Shown: piece after piece, positions 41,898 to 50,277 of the stretch
Numbering within the stretch: the first letter of the stretch is position 1
Layout: every line of letters begins with the position of its first letter
Assembly: GCF_011297335.1 (NCBI RefSeq)
Contig: NZ_JAAOTJ010000001.1
Coordinates: 1,550,001 to 1,614,000, forward strand
Direction: 5' to 3'
Origin: Catellatospora methionotrophica
Lineage (GTDB): Bacteria > Actinomycetota > Actinomycetes > Mycobacteriales > Micromonosporaceae
Length of the DNA: 64,000 nucleotides
Made by a program: the position numbers and the translations under genes
Notes under the pieces: generated by a model
The model's input: the letters and a program-made list of their open reading frames with translations, nothing else
Databases searched by the model: none
What the model was told of the DNA's origin: nothing

Positions 41898-42691
41898 CAG
41901 GACGCCTTTCCGATCATGCGGCCTGCCTTTTGGAGCCGCTTGTCTGCCTTGATCCTTGAGTACCTGTCGGCTGCCCGCTCGGCATCAGCCCGGCGCACCT
42001 CCGGGTTGAGCATCCGCACGACGGTGTTGGGCTGCCACTGCTTGCCGCGCTTCGTCGGCACCTCGTCGGCGTTGAGCGCGTCGGCGATGTCCCGGTAGGA
42101 CATGCCGTCGTCGCGCATCTGCTGGATCCTGGCGAGCACAGCAGCCTCCACGGGATCAGCCTTGAGCGCCTTGTCGACGGCCTGCTGCCCGTAGGCGGGC
42201 GCGCCGCCTGCGTAGCCGCCGGCGGCCATCTTGGCGAGCCGGCCGCCCTTGAGCCGCTTGATGATGAGTCCGCGTTCGAGCTGGGCGAACACGCCTGCCA
42301 TCTGGCGCATGGCGGTGCGCATGGGGTCGCTGTCGTCGTCGGGCAGGATCTCGCCCTGGTCGGTGGTGAAGACGCGACCACCGTGCGCCCACACCACCTG
42401 GAGCGCCGCCTCCTGAACCGTCAGCTCTCGTGCCAGGCGGTCCATGTTCGGAGCCAGGATGCCGTCTGCGGTGCCGTCAGCAACCATCTGGAGCGCTTTG
42501 GACAGTTCCGGGCGCTCGTCTGCATTGACCGCGCCGGACACGCCGCCGTCGAAAAACACGGTGACAAGCTGGACGCTGTTCTTCTTCGCCCAATCTTTCA
42601 TGTCCTTGGTCTGCACGTCGGGGCCGTATCCGTCGAGCTGGTTGGCGGTGGACACGCGGCCGTAGGCGACGAGCCAGAGCTTCTTCGTCAT
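41897..42691 (-). CDS. Small serine recombinase between small and large terminase genes
   Basis: Starting at ATG 42691 gives 264 residues. The resolvase core has YGRVS with catalytic Ser14, then FFDGGVSGAVNADERPEL and the NMDRLARE motif. A recombinase-like region with helix-turn-helix (SYRDIADALNADEVPTKRGK) follows, but there is no long zinc/coiled-coil end as in large integrases. Similar in size to invertases or resolvases. It could invert a DNA segment, resolve dimers or be a captured mobile gene. Confidence 0.82.
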   Translation of the reverse strand: MTKKLWLVAYGRVSTANQLDGYGPDVQTKDMKDWAKKNSVQLVTVFFDGGVSGAVNADERPELSKALQMVADGTADGILAPNMDRLARELTVQEAALQVVWAHGGRVFTTDQGEILPDDDSDPMRTAMRQMAGVFAQLERGLIIKRLKGGRLAKMAAGGYAGGAPAYGQQAVDKALKADPVEAAVLARIQQMRDDGMSYRDIADALNADEVPTKRGKQWQPNTVVRMLNPEVRRADAERAADRYSRIKADKRLQKAGRMIGKAS

Positions 42692-42695
42692 GCGT

Positions 42696-43178
42696 CTATC
42701 GTACACGAGAATCGGCATTATCGTTACGGTGCTGGTCAGTGGCTGTCTCGGTCTCGCCGAACACGAACGCATCGAGCCGCTGGAGTGCTTCGGCGGACAT
42801 CCTTTGGATGATCTGGCCCAGCTTCTTCGTGTCGCAGTGCTCGCAGCCCGGCCCGCAGCACTCCAACGGCTGGCCCCAGAGGGTGCCGTGAGGAAGGCCA
42901 GCAAACGGCATCCACCCGGGCTCCTGCTCGTGCCCGAACCAGCAGCCACGCTGGCAGCGTCGGGCGTGGTTGCGGAAGGGCGCGTAGCCGTTGAGCCACG
43001 GTCCCCAGTCGTGGCCGTCGCGCTCGCAGGTGGCTTCGGTCTCGCGCTGCTGGCGCTCGCATTTGTCTGCGGCAACGAGGAGTTCGTCGGCGAGCCGTCG
43101 TGCTTCGGTAGGGGTCAGCCGTTCATCTTCGTCGCCGAAGCTGATCACGATGTGGTCGTTCTCCACGCGGACGGTCAT
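42696..43178 (-). CDS. Cysteine-rich phage hypothetical protein
   Basis: A 160-residue protein. Cysteine cluster C40, C51, C74, C78 and CCGPGCEHC (near 107-115) suggests a zinc site. It overlaps the DUF433 gene (ATGA). Function unknown. Confidence 0.55.
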   Translation of the reverse strand: MTVRVENDHIVISFGDEDERLTPTEARRLADELLVAADKCERQQRETEATCERDGHDWGPWLNGYAPFRNHARRCQRGCWFGHEQEPGWMPFAGLPHGTLWGQPLECCGPGCEHCDTKKLGQIIQRMSAEALQRLDAFVFGETETATDQHRNDNADSRVR

Positions 43179-43516
43179 GACCTGCTCCCAAGCGCAAGCT
43201 GGACGTTGTCGCCGTTAGGCGGGTCGGGAACCTCGTTCCAGCGGCCAGCCCACATCGCATCGGCGTGCCCGGCAGCCCACGCGCGCCAGCGGCGGCGGGA
43301 CCAGACAGCGGTGCCGTACATGCCCACGTACCAGCAGGCGACGAGCACCTGCTGACGGGTGAGGTGCGGGTAGCTGCCGGTTGCGAGCTGGACGCTGCCA
43401 CCGGGGCCGTAGACGAGCCGGGCAATGGTCTCGACTGGGATGCGCGTACCGCCGACACACGGGGTGCCTTGCTGCACGCCAGGGAGGATCCAGACGTGAG
43501 GTTCAGGCGCGCTCAC
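43175..43516 (-). CDS. DUF433 domain protein
   Basis: The GTG at 43516 with GGAGG upstream gives 113 residues. The core HVWILPGVQQGTPCVGGTRI...LTRQQVLVACWY fits DUF433, a small HTH-like family that includes VapB-type antitoxins. Here it lies beside terminase genes with no toxin in view, so a regulatory or virion role is possible. Confidence 0.7.
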   Translation of the reverse strand: MSAPEPHVWILPGVQQGTPCVGGTRIPVETIARLVYGPGGSVQLATGSYPHLTRQQVLVACWYVGMYGTAVWSRRRWRAWAAGHADAMWAGRWNEVPDPPNGDNVQLALGSRS

Positions 43517-43557
43517 CGGAGTGCCTCCATGTTGATGCCGACGATGCTGTAGTTCAC
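43513..43557 (-). CDS. Possible 14-residue linker ORF
   Basis: GTG 43557 overlaps the TerS stop (GTGA), and the TGA of this 14-residue frame overlaps the DUF433 start (GTGA). It also contains the DUF433 ribosome site. It may only serve translational coupling. Confidence 0.3.
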   Translation of the reverse strand: MNYSIVGINMEALR

Positions 43558-44162
43558 CGCGCCGCCTCCCGACCGGGCAACGCCCGCAGGTGCCCGCGCA
43601 CAACCTCACGCGCCTTCACCGCCGCAGGCCCTGCCACACCCGCGCTCGCAAGCCCGGCCTCGACGGCGCGGACGATGACAACTGCGGTCATCTCGTCGAT
43701 CCGGGCGAGCCGCTCGTCAATGTTGAGCTTCGCGATCGTCGCCAGCACCGTGTTGCACCGGTCCATCGCCCGCTCCAGTAGCTGAACCTCGCCGCGGATC
43801 TGCTCGGTGCTGATGTTCGACTCGTACCGGAGCGCGTGCAGGTCCACCCTGGCGGCGAGCGCGTCCTTCCACTCCACAACCTGCCCAGCCAGCTCCTGCA
43901 GGGCGCGGAGCGGGTCGGTAATTGGCGAGGCGTTCAGGATGTCCCGAGCCTTCGTGATCTCCCGCCGCACCAGCTCCTGGTGTGCCGCCACGCGGTGGGT
44001 CGGTGTTGCTCCTCCATGCATCTTGCAGGCTCCTGCCCCTGGGTGATCGGTGCCCCATCCGGCGGGCCGAGTGCACGTTCCCTCACCCTGGCGCTTCCGG
44101 CTGCCACATTTCGGCTTGCCATGTCCATATGCCGCCCGGGGCTTTGCTGCGTCCACGGTCAC
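43554..44162 (-). CDS. Terminase small subunit-like protein
   Basis: Starting at GTG 44162 with GGAGG 9 bp upstream gives 202 residues. The N-terminus has a CGSRKRQGEGTC...ACKMHGGATP motif (putative zinc site) found in actinophage terminase small subunits. The rest is helical (about 60-190), suited to ring formation. Position before TerL supports the call. Confidence 0.7.
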   Translation of the reverse strand: MTVDAAKPRAAYGHGKPKCGSRKRQGEGTCTRPAGWGTDHPGAGACKMHGGATPTHRVAAHQELVRREITKARDILNASPITDPLRALQELAGQVVEWKDALAARVDLHALRYESNISTEQIRGEVQLLERAMDRCNTVLATIAKLNIDERLARIDEMTAVVIVRAVEAGLASAGVAGPAAVKAREVVRGHLRALPGREAAR

Positions 44163-44193
44163 GTTGTCGGCCCTCCGTTCTCGTCTTTCGCTC

Positions 44194-44616
44194 TCAGTTG
44201 CCCTGTGCGGGTTTGGGTGTCCGCTCGTACGGGGGTGGGGCTGTTGTCGTCTCCACGGGGCTCCTGGGGCCTCCGTTGGCCGCGTCTCGCGGTTGCTCCC
44301 CCGGTACGTGCGCACTGTTTCCGTGGGAGGGATCTGCGGGGCGCACGGCGTGCTGTCGTGCGATGTGCGCCCCGGCGGCTTCGTCATCGTTCACGGACTC
44401 AGCCTCAATGGCCTTCGCGATCTCCTCGGCGACCTTGGCGCGCTCGTCTGCCCTCGCTGCGGCTTCGATGCGCGGTACGGCCGTGTGGATCGCGATGGAG
44501 ACGACCCGGAGTGCGTTGATGGCAACGAGGTCGCCGAACTCGGGTGTGGTCCATGGCTTGAGTCGGTCGAGTGCTTCGTTGATGGCGGCTTCGATCGTGT
44601 CGGTCAGCTCAGCCAT
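44194..44616 (-). CDS. Phage hypothetical protein upstream of terminase
   Basis: 140 residues from ATG 44616 with GAGGAG upstream. Residues 1-75 are helical (AELTDTIEAAINEALDRLK); the C-terminal half is P/T-rich and disordered. Confidence 0.5.
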   Translation of the reverse strand: MAELTDTIEAAINEALDRLKPWTTPEFGDLVAINALRVVSIAIHTAVPRIEAAARADERAKVAEEIAKAIEAESVNDDEAAGAHIARQHAVRPADPSHGNSAHVPGEQPRDAANGGPRSPVETTTAPPPYERTPKPAQGN

Positions 44617-44779
44617 GTGCCTGCTCCTCGCTGCTGGTCGTGGTCCCGTCGACGCTGCTGCTCGGTGGGGGGCCGAGGCGGATGGCGCGCATCCAGGCGG
44701 CAACCCGCTCGGGATCGCCGGTGGTGACCTCGTCGCAGGGGCACCAGGTGCATTCGTCGTCGTGCCAGTGGACGGTCAT
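44609..44779 (-). CDS. Small cysteine/histidine protein
   Basis: Fifty-six residues from ATG 44779 with GGAGAA upstream. HWHDDECTWCPC near the N-terminus could bind zinc. Overlaps the next gene by 8 bp. Confidence 0.5.
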   Translation of the reverse strand: MTVHWHDDECTWCPCDEVTTGDPERVAAWMRAIRLGPPPSSSVDGTTTSSEEQAHG

Positions 44780-44819
44780 CGGGCGTTCTCCTGCCTGTCG
44801 GTGTTGTCGGCGGTGTGCG

Positions 44820-45170
44820 TCACGGCCGCACCTGCGCGGGTGTGGCCTTGCGCTCGGCCTTGTCCGTGCACCACCAGCACCCGCCCAGCGGACAAGTGGG
44901 CTGCGGCTCGTCGGCGATGGCAGCAAGGGCGGCAGCAGCGATCCGGCCCACCTCGGCGGCCAGCTCCAGCTCACCCGGGGCGGCGGTCATCAGGTCGTGG
45001 TAGTCGGCGAAGTCCGAGTTCAGCGGGATGACGATCGACCTGCCTCGGAGGTCGGTAACGCCGGGCCAGTAGAGGCGCTTGTAGAGGCCGGTGCGCTGTC
45101 CGGCGTAGGTCCATCCGGCAGCTATGAGTGCGCTGACGACGCGCTCCGGGTCTGGCAGGTCGGTGCTCAC
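44820..45170 (-). CDS. Phage hypothetical protein
   Basis: A 116-residue protein from GTG 45170 with GAGGAG upstream. Contains SALIAAGWTYAGQRTGLYKR and a C-terminal CPLGGCWWC cluster. No family recognised. Confidence 0.5.
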   Translation of the reverse strand: MSTDLPDPERVVSALIAAGWTYAGQRTGLYKRLYWPGVTDLRGRSIVIPLNSDFADYHDLMTAAPGELELAAEVGRIAAAALAAIADEPQPTCPLGGCWWCTDKAERKATPAQVRP

Positions 45171-45224
45171 GGGCTCTCCTCGGTTCGGGTGTTGGTGCGG
45201 CTGGCGGTGGCGTACGGCAGGCGC

Positions 45225-45962
45225 TCAGCCCGCGGCGGGCTCGGCGTGGAACTCGCCGAAGCGCTCCGGGTGCGGCCACGTGCGGGGGCGTCCGGTGCGG
45301 GTGCCGTACGTGTAGGTGCACGGCTCGCCGCGCTTGGCACCGCAGCCGCAGTCGCCGAACTCGGACCAGTCGGGCTTCGTGGCCTTCGGCTCGTCGGCGG
45401 GCTCGGCCGTGGTGGCGGGGTTGGCCTCCAGCACGTCGGCCACCTGAGCCAGCACTCGTCGCGCGGTCGCATCCGGGTACGGCCCGTCGACGCCGAGGAA
45501 GCTCCGGCCACGGGACACGTACTCCAGCACGGGCCGCATCCGGGCGATGAGGGACTCCAGCAGCACGACGCGGCCGTCGTCGCTGTTGTTGAGTGCCCAT
45601 ACCTCGCGCTTCGCCTCGTCCAGTTCGGCGCGCACCTTGGCCAGTTCCTCGCGGGCGTCATCACGCTCTTCGCCGAGCTGCCGGATCGCCTCGCCGGTGA
45701 TGGACGCCATGGCCGCGCCCTGACGGCGTTCGGTGGCCAGCTCGTCCAGCAGCGCGGGCAGGGCGTTGCGTGCGGCGGCGATGAACTCGGCGTCGGCCTT
45801 GTCGGAGCATCGGGCGGCCGTGTTGGTGCCGCCTTCGTTCTCGCCGAGGACGTACCAGGGCTGGCCCCGGAACTCCTGGTCGGCGATCCATGGCGCTCCG
45901 GTCGCGGCCTGCTCCAGCGCCCTCAGCGTGTCGAGGTCGGTCGTGGCGGGTGTGGTGGTCAT
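45225..45962 (-). CDS. Coiled-coil protein with C-terminal actinophage zinc motif
   Basis: 245 residues from ATG 45962 with GGAGG upstream. A long helical region (about 80-180) precedes a C-terminal DCGCGAKRGEPC...RTGRPRTWPH motif, which recurs in simpler form in other small proteins here. Probably DNA- or protein-binding. Confidence 0.55.
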   Translation of the reverse strand: MTTTPATTDLDTLRALEQAATGAPWIADQEFRGQPWYVLGENEGGTNTAARCSDKADAEFIAAARNALPALLDELATERRQGAAMASITGEAIRQLGEERDDAREELAKVRAELDEAKREVWALNNSDDGRVVLLESLIARMRPVLEYVSRGRSFLGVDGPYPDATARRVLAQVADVLEANPATTAEPADEPKATKPDWSEFGDCGCGAKRGEPCTYTYGTRTGRPRTWPHPERFGEFHAEPAAG

Positions 45963-45991
45963 CGGTCCTCCAGGTTGCGGTCGGTGGGTGG

Positions 45992-46246
45992 TCAGGCGAT
46001 GGCTTGGGACGGGCATTCAGGCGCGTGGTGCATGACGCCGTTGAACAGGCGGTGCGGGCCGCAGGTGCACGTCTCCATGGCCACGCAGTCGGGGCAGGTG
46101 TCCTCGCCGCCGGGCTGGGCGACCCGCCAGCCGTTGCGCTTGGCCTTGCGCCGGATCTGCGTGGCGGTGGCTGTGGGGTCGAGGTTGCCGTCGGTCCATT
46201 TGGCGCATCGGTCGCAGTGGATGGTGCGGATCGTCGAGACGCTCAT
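45992..46246 (-). CDS. Zinc-ribbon small protein
   Basis: 84 residues with CDRC (11-14) and CPDC, CTCGPH clusters forming one or two zinc sites. GAGAGG precedes ATG 46246. Confidence 0.55.
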   Translation of the reverse strand: MSVSTIRTIHCDRCAKWTDGNLDPTATATQIRRKAKRNGWRVAQPGGEDTCPDCVAMETCTCGPHRLFNGVMHHAPECPSQAIA

Positions 46247-46306
46247 GTCGGTTCCTCTCGGTGGCGGTGGGTGGGCGCGGCCTGGTCGTGCCGCGCCCGA
46301 CGGAGG

Positions 46307-46537
46307 TCAGCTCGCGGGGAAGTGCTCGTCGCGGACACGGCGCACGATCGCGTCGTAGCGCTTGATGAGCTGCTCCCACCCGTCCTCGTCGTCGTCGTTG
46401 CATGCCTCGGGGAACTCCTCGTAGAGCACCTCGGACTGGCTGGACGCCTCGGTGCAGAGGTTGTCGATAGCGGCTCGAATGTCCTGGCGGGCGACGGCTT
46501 CGAGCTGCTCGTCGGTGATGGCGGCGGGCTGGGGCAT
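46307..46537 (-). CDS. Small acidic hypothetical protein
   Basis: 76 residues, acidic and helical (LYEEFPEACNDDDEDGWEQL). Role unknown; an acidic DNA-mimic or inhibitor is possible but speculative. Confidence 0.5.
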   Translation of the reverse strand: MPQPAAITDEQLEAVARQDIRAAIDNLCTEASSQSEVLYEEFPEACNDDDEDGWEQLIKRYDAIVRRVRDEHFPAS

Positions 46538-46553
46538 GTCGGTGTTCTCCTCG

Positions 46554-46778
46554 TCAGCTCGCGGCGGCGGCGTTCGTGGGGCGCAGGGTTAGCCGACGGT
46601 TGATCGCGACCATGCGGCTCATGCCGTGGTCGATGCTGCCGTCGTCGCAGGTCGCGGCGCACTTCTCGTGGTAGGCGACGGTGCCTTCCTTGTAGTACGC
46701 CTCGCCGTTCTGCATCGTCGTGTCGCACAGTTCGCAGAACTCGCTGGGCTGCTCAGCGGCGTAGTACGGGGCACTCAT
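46554..46778 (-). CDS. Small zinc-binding-like protein
   Basis: 74 residues from ATG 46778 with AAGGAG upstream. CELC and C...C around EKCAATCDD suggest a zinc knuckle. The 124 bp upstream (46779-46902) read, in the same frame, a further cysteine/histidine-rich stretch (CGPQ...HETCECGH) but without a start codon. Confidence 0.5.
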   Translation of the reverse strand: MSAPYYAAEQPSEFCELCDTTMQNGEAYYKEGTVAYHEKCAATCDDGSIDHGMSRMVAINRRLTLRPTNAAAAS

Positions 46779-46902
46779 CTCGGTCTCCTTCGTGGTCCAG
46801 TCGAGCCGGGCCGTGTGGCCGCACTCGCATGTTTCGTGTCCGTGTGGGCTGTTGTGGTCGAGGTGGCGGATGGTGCCGGCGGGCTGGGGGCCGCAGGTGG
46901 CA

Positions 46903-47202
46903 CTACAGCTCGTCGTGGAATTCGGCGTTGGCGCACGGGTTGGCCCAGCACTGGCCGACCTGGTCCCAGTCGATTTCGAACGTGATGGGGTTCTGCCAGT
47001 CGTAGCGCTCGGTCGGGCCACTCATGATCGAGAACACGGCGACGTCGGCCTCCTGGCGCGCGTTGTTGCGGAAGTACGCGAGCGCGGCGCAGGGTCCGCA
47101 GCAGGTGGTGCAACAGCCCTTGATGTCGTCGTCTTCGAGGGCGAAGAACGCGTGGTTGATGTGGCCTGCGATGAGGTAGCCGATGACCTGCTGGTGGTTC
47201 AT
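46903..47202 (-). CDS. Phage hypothetical protein with cysteine cluster
   Basis: 99 residues. CCTTCCGPC in the middle and CWANPC near the end; the N-terminus has a hydrophobic helix (QQVIGYLIAGHINHAFFAL). Function unknown. Confidence 0.5.
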   Translation of the reverse strand: MNHQQVIGYLIAGHINHAFFALEDDDIKGCCTTCCGPCAALAYFRNNARQEADVAVFSIMSGPTERYDWQNPITFEIDWDQVGQCWANPCANAEFHDEL

Positions 47203-47282
47203 GGTTGTTGCTCCTTCGCGTATCGGTGGGCAGTCGTCGGTGCTGTGGCCGCATGGCGGGATGTCGAGTGGGCGGCCGGCGC

Positions 47283-47795
47283 TCAGGCGAAGCCGTGGTC
47301 GATCGCGACCAGGACCCAGCCGTCGTCCTGGCGCTGGTACAGCTGGCCGGACATCGCGCCATGGATTTCAAGCCGCCAGTCGCCGGGGATGTCGCGGGCG
47401 AGCAGTTCGATGTGAGCAAGCCGCTTGCGGGTGCTGTACGCCGACCAGACGCGCTGGCCGTCGCGGGTGAAGGTGACTCCGCCGAAGCCCTGCTCCAGTT
47501 CAGTTTCCAGCGGCAGGACGGTGTGTTTGCGGCCGTACGGGTAGCAGCCGAGGATGACGCTGCGCTCGGTGGTGTAGGCCGGGAGTGGGCCGGGGCCGTC
47601 GTGTCCGCAGTAGGACCAGCCGCGTCCGGTGCCGAAGCGGTTGCGGCGGATGCGGGTGCCTTTGCCGCTGCGGGTGATGGCGTAGACGTGGCGGTCGTTG
47701 AGGGCGGTGATCGTGAAGTAGCGCCAGCCGTCGTAGCGGCGGTCGAGGCGGGACCAACGCTGGCGGGCGGCGAGTTCGGGCTTGGTGGCGGTCAT
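47283..47795 (-). CDS. Hypothetical protein (internal start of the HNH frame)
   Basis: ATG 47795 with AAGGAG 10 bp upstream gives 170 residues: RQRWSRLDRRYDGWRYFTIT, then WSYCGHDGPGPLP and a C-terminal segment GDWRLEIHGAMSG. It is likely made from its own ribosome site. Function unknown. Confidence 0.5.
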   Translation of the reverse strand: MTATKPELAARQRWSRLDRRYDGWRYFTITALNDRHVYAITRSGKGTRIRRNRFGTGRGWSYCGHDGPGPLPAYTTERSVILGCYPYGRKHTVLPLETELEQGFGGVTFTRDGQRVWSAYSTRKRLAHIELLARDIPGDWRLEIHGAMSGQLYQRQDDGWVLVAIDHGFA

Positions 47796-48491
47796 GTGGC
47801 GCGGTCTCCTTGGTCTCGGTGGTCTTGGTCTCGGCTGGTTGCTTGCTCGGTCAGCTTGCGATCTTCCCGTGCAAGCAACGCCGCGGTCATGCCGATGGGG
47901 TCCGGGTGTTGTCGCGGGCCTCGAAAGCGAACGGACGGGCCATTCGCCGTTCTCGTCGTCGCGCCGTGGTGCAGCTCGGCGGGCCTTGGCGGCGGACCTC
48001 TTGGCGCTGTTCCGGTCGGCGTGCGCCTTCTGGCAGGTACGGCAGTACCGGCGGCCGTTGCTGACGAGAGTGTTGGCCTCGTCGTACGGGTGGCCCTTCG
48101 GACAGTGCGTGCGGCGCGATACTCCGCCCCGACGTGTGTTCTCGGCACCGGGGACTGGCTCCAGGTGCTTGGGGTTGACGCAGCGGCGGTGCGGGCAGCT
48201 GGGCCCTGGTTCGCATGACAGGTCGCGGGTGTGGCAGAGGTGGTCGAGCGTCATGTTCTCGGGGATGGGGCCGACGAACTCGGTGTAGAAGGCGCGGTGT
48301 GCGAGGACGTGGCGGTGGCCCTGGTATCCGCAGGCTCCGTAGCCGGGCTCGGTGAGCTTGCCGGTCCATTCCCAGCAGCCGTTCTCCATTACGCGGATGC
48401 GCTGGATGAGGCGGATGGGCGCGGGGATCAGTCGGGAGCCGCCGTTGCTCTCGCGGTGCCAGGCGGTCAGGACGGGGGCGGTCGCGGTCAT
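47283..48491 (-). CDS. HNH endonuclease in a frame open through the downstream gene
   Basis: From ATG 48491 the frame codes for 402 residues. The first 160 form a clear HNH nuclease of the CWEWTG/LTEPGYGACGYQG type, with zinc cysteines and HLEPVPGAENTRRG and CPKGHPY motifs. Residues about 180-232 are R/P-rich and probably not folded, then the separate protein beginning MTATKPEL follows in frame. Either a real fusion or an indel after the HNH domain. Confidence 0.6.
   Translation of the reverse strand: MTATAPVLTAWHRESNGGSRLIPAPIRLIQRIRVMENGCWEWTGKLTEPGYGACGYQGHRHVLAHRAFYTEFVGPIPENMTLDHLCHTRDLSCEPGPSCPHRRCVNPKHLEPVPGAENTRRGGVSRRTHCPKGHPYDEANTLVSNGRRYCRTCQKAHADRNSAKRSAAKARRAAPRRDDENGEWPVRSLSRPATTPGPHRHDRGVACTGRSQADRASNQPRPRPPRPRRPRHMTATKPELAARQRWSRLDRRYDGWRYFTITALNDRHVYAITRSGKGTRIRRNRFGTGRGWSYCGHDGPGPLPAYTTERSVILGCYPYGRKHTVLPLETELEQGFGGVTFTRDGQRVWSAYSTRKRLAHIELLARDIPGDWRLEIHGAMSGQLYQRQDDGWVLVAIDHGFA
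47792..47890 (-). CDS. Coupled microprotein
   Basis: ATG 47890 starts a 32-residue charged frame (MTAALLAREDRKLTEQATSR) in a different frame from the HNH gene; its TGA overlaps ATG 47795. The overlap suggests coupling, and its natural composition argues that the HNH frame should have ended near 47890. Confidence 0.4.
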   Translation of the reverse strand: MTAALLAREDRKLTEQATSRDQDHRDQGDRAT

Positions 48492-48946
48492 CGGTCCACC
48501 CGCCCAACCCGGTTGGCACCCACGATCAGGTCCCAGGCGTCGTTCGGGTCCTCGCCCTGCGCCTTGATGACGCCGTTGAGGTGGTGGTCGAACGTGAAGT
48601 CCTCGAAGCCGATCTGGCCCTGGGCATGACCGCCGTCCTTGAGGAAGTTGTCGATCAGGTACGCCATCCAGATGTGGGCGTCGTGGAACTTCTCCATGCC
48701 GTTCCACTCGATGCCGCGCCCGTCGGCGGTGGGCTCCCAGTCGCACCACAGGCTCGGCTGGCCCTCCGCGCAGCGGTTGTAGTCCGTGCCGCCCAGCTCG
48801 CCGTAGCTGTAGTCGCGGGTTGAGTAGGGGCCGTCGGGACGGTTCATCCGGCGCGACCGGGCGAACTCCCGCAGGAACTCGATCTCGGCGGGGTTGAGCG
48901 GCGGGTCGATGGCAACGGTGCCCTCAAAGTCGGTCGTGTAGCCCAC
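48488..48946 (-). CDS. Phage hypothetical protein
   Basis: GTG 48946 follows ACAGGAG by 8 bp and gives 152 residues. It is rich in aromatic residues (DGPYSTRDYSYGELGGTDYN; WMAYLIDNFL). ATGA overlap with HNH gene. Function unknown. Confidence 0.5.
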   Translation of the reverse strand: MGYTTDFEGTVAIDPPLNPAEIEFLREFARSRRMNRPDGPYSTRDYSYGELGGTDYNRCAEGQPSLWCDWEPTADGRGIEWNGMEKFHDAHIWMAYLIDNFLKDGGHAQGQIGFEDFTFDHHLNGVIKAQGEDPNDAWDLIVGANRVGRVDR

Positions 48947-48960
48947 GTGTGGATCTCCTG

Positions 48961-50277
48961 TCACAGCTGGGGGAGGTTGACGAACCGGACGTACTCGAAC
49001 TGGGCTCCGGCGACGACGGCCCCGGTCTGGCCGCTGCGCTGCTTGGCGAGGATCACGTCGATCTCGTTGCCGCGAGGGGTGTCGGGGTCGTAGTAGTTGT
49101 CCCGGTGGAGCAGGATCACCAGGTCGGCGTCCTGTTCGAGCGATCCACTCTCGCGGAGGTCGGAGAGCTGGGGGCGCTTGTCGGTGCGGCCTTCGTTGTT
49201 GCGGTTGAGCTGCGCGGCGATGAGGACGGGGCAGCCAAGTTCCTTCGCGAGGAGCTTCACGCCTTGGCTGATCTCGGTGACTTCCTGCTGACGGTTCTCG
49301 GCACGCCGGCCGGTTTTGATGAGTTGCAGGTAGTCGATGACGACGAGGGCGAGCGGGCTGCGAGCGTGTGCGCGCCGGGCACGTGCGGCGATGATCGGCA
49401 GGGTCAGCGGGGCCGAGTCGTCGATGAGGATCGGCGCGTCGGCGACCTGGGCGGCAGCGCGGGAGATCTTCGTCCAGTCGGCGTCGGAGAGCTGCCCGCG
49501 GACGATGCGGCTGATTTCGATGCTGGTCATGGCGGAGTAGAGGCGGTGGAGGACTTCGGTCCTGGACATCTCCAGGGTGAAGATCGCGACCTGCTTTCGC
49601 TGGCTCATGGCGACGTCGCGGGCGGCCTCGATGCCCATGACGCTCTTGCCCATGCCGGGCCTGCCAGCCACGATGATCATCTGTCCGGGCCGGAACCCGC
49701 CGGTGGCGTCGTCCAACGCGTGGATGCCGGTGAGGATGCCCGCTCCCCTGCCGCCGTTGCGTGCCTCCTCGATCGCGTCGAGGCTGTCGTTGACCATCTC
49801 GGACACGTGGGTGAGTCCGGCCTGCTGCCGGTCGTCGACCGCGTTGGCGATGAGTTTGGTGGCGTGGGCGGGGAGTTCGCCGATTTCACCGTTGGACTCG
49901 TAGGCCATTTGGGCGATGCGGGTGCCGGCTTCGATGATGCGGCGGACGTTGGCGCGTTCGGCGACGGTTTTGGCGTAGTAGCCGATGCTGGCGGCGACGG
50001 GGACGGCTTCGACGAGGGCATGGAGGCCGATGGGTCCGCCGATGCGGGCGAGGTCGCCTGCGACTTGGAGGCGGGTGGCGATGGCGATTTCGTCGGTGGG
50101 TTCGCGGTCGGCCCAGGCTCCGATGATGGAGGCGAAGATGACGCCGTGGGCGTTGCGGTAGAAGTCTTCGGGGCGGAGTCGTTCGACGGCGATGGCGACG
50201 GCTTCGTGGTTGAGCATCATGGAGCCGAGGACGACCTGCTCGGCGGCGAGGTCGTGCGGGGGTACGCGGTCGTTCAC
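48961..50277 (-). CDS. Replicative DNA helicase, DnaB family
   Basis: A 438-residue protein from GTG 50277, coupled to the previous stop. N-terminal domain (DLAAEQVVLGSMMLNHEAV) and RecA-like motor with Walker A GRPGMGKS (205-212), followed by LALVVIDYLQL (Walker B) and LRESGSLEQDADLVILLHRD, all diagnostic for DnaB. It unwinds phage DNA, presumably loaded by the initiator-like protein just upstream. Confidence 0.93.
   Translation of the reverse strand: MNDRVPPHDLAAEQVVLGSMMLNHEAVAIAVERLRPEDFYRNAHGVIFASIIGAWADREPTDEIAIATRLQVAGDLARIGGPIGLHALVEAVPVAASIGYYAKTVAERANVRRIIEAGTRIAQMAYESNGEIGELPAHATKLIANAVDDRQQAGLTHVSEMVNDSLDAIEEARNGGRGAGILTGIHALDDATGGFRPGQMIIVAGRPGMGKSVMGIEAARDVAMSQRKQVAIFTLEMSRTEVLHRLYSAMTSIEISRIVRGQLSDADWTKISRAAAQVADAPILIDDSAPLTLPIIAARARRAHARSPLALVVIDYLQLIKTGRRAENRQQEVTEISQGVKLLAKELGCPVLIAAQLNRNNEGRTDKRPQLSDLRESGSLEQDADLVILLHRDNYYDPDTPRGNEIDVILAKQRSGQTGAVVAGAQFEYVRFVNLPQL

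Noticed and set aside
46779-46902. A 42-residue frame (GTG-initiated, S/T/A/P-rich) between two zinc-like genes
   Set aside because: Composition looks like an out-of-frame reading of a cysteine/histidine-containing stretch; no ribosome site.
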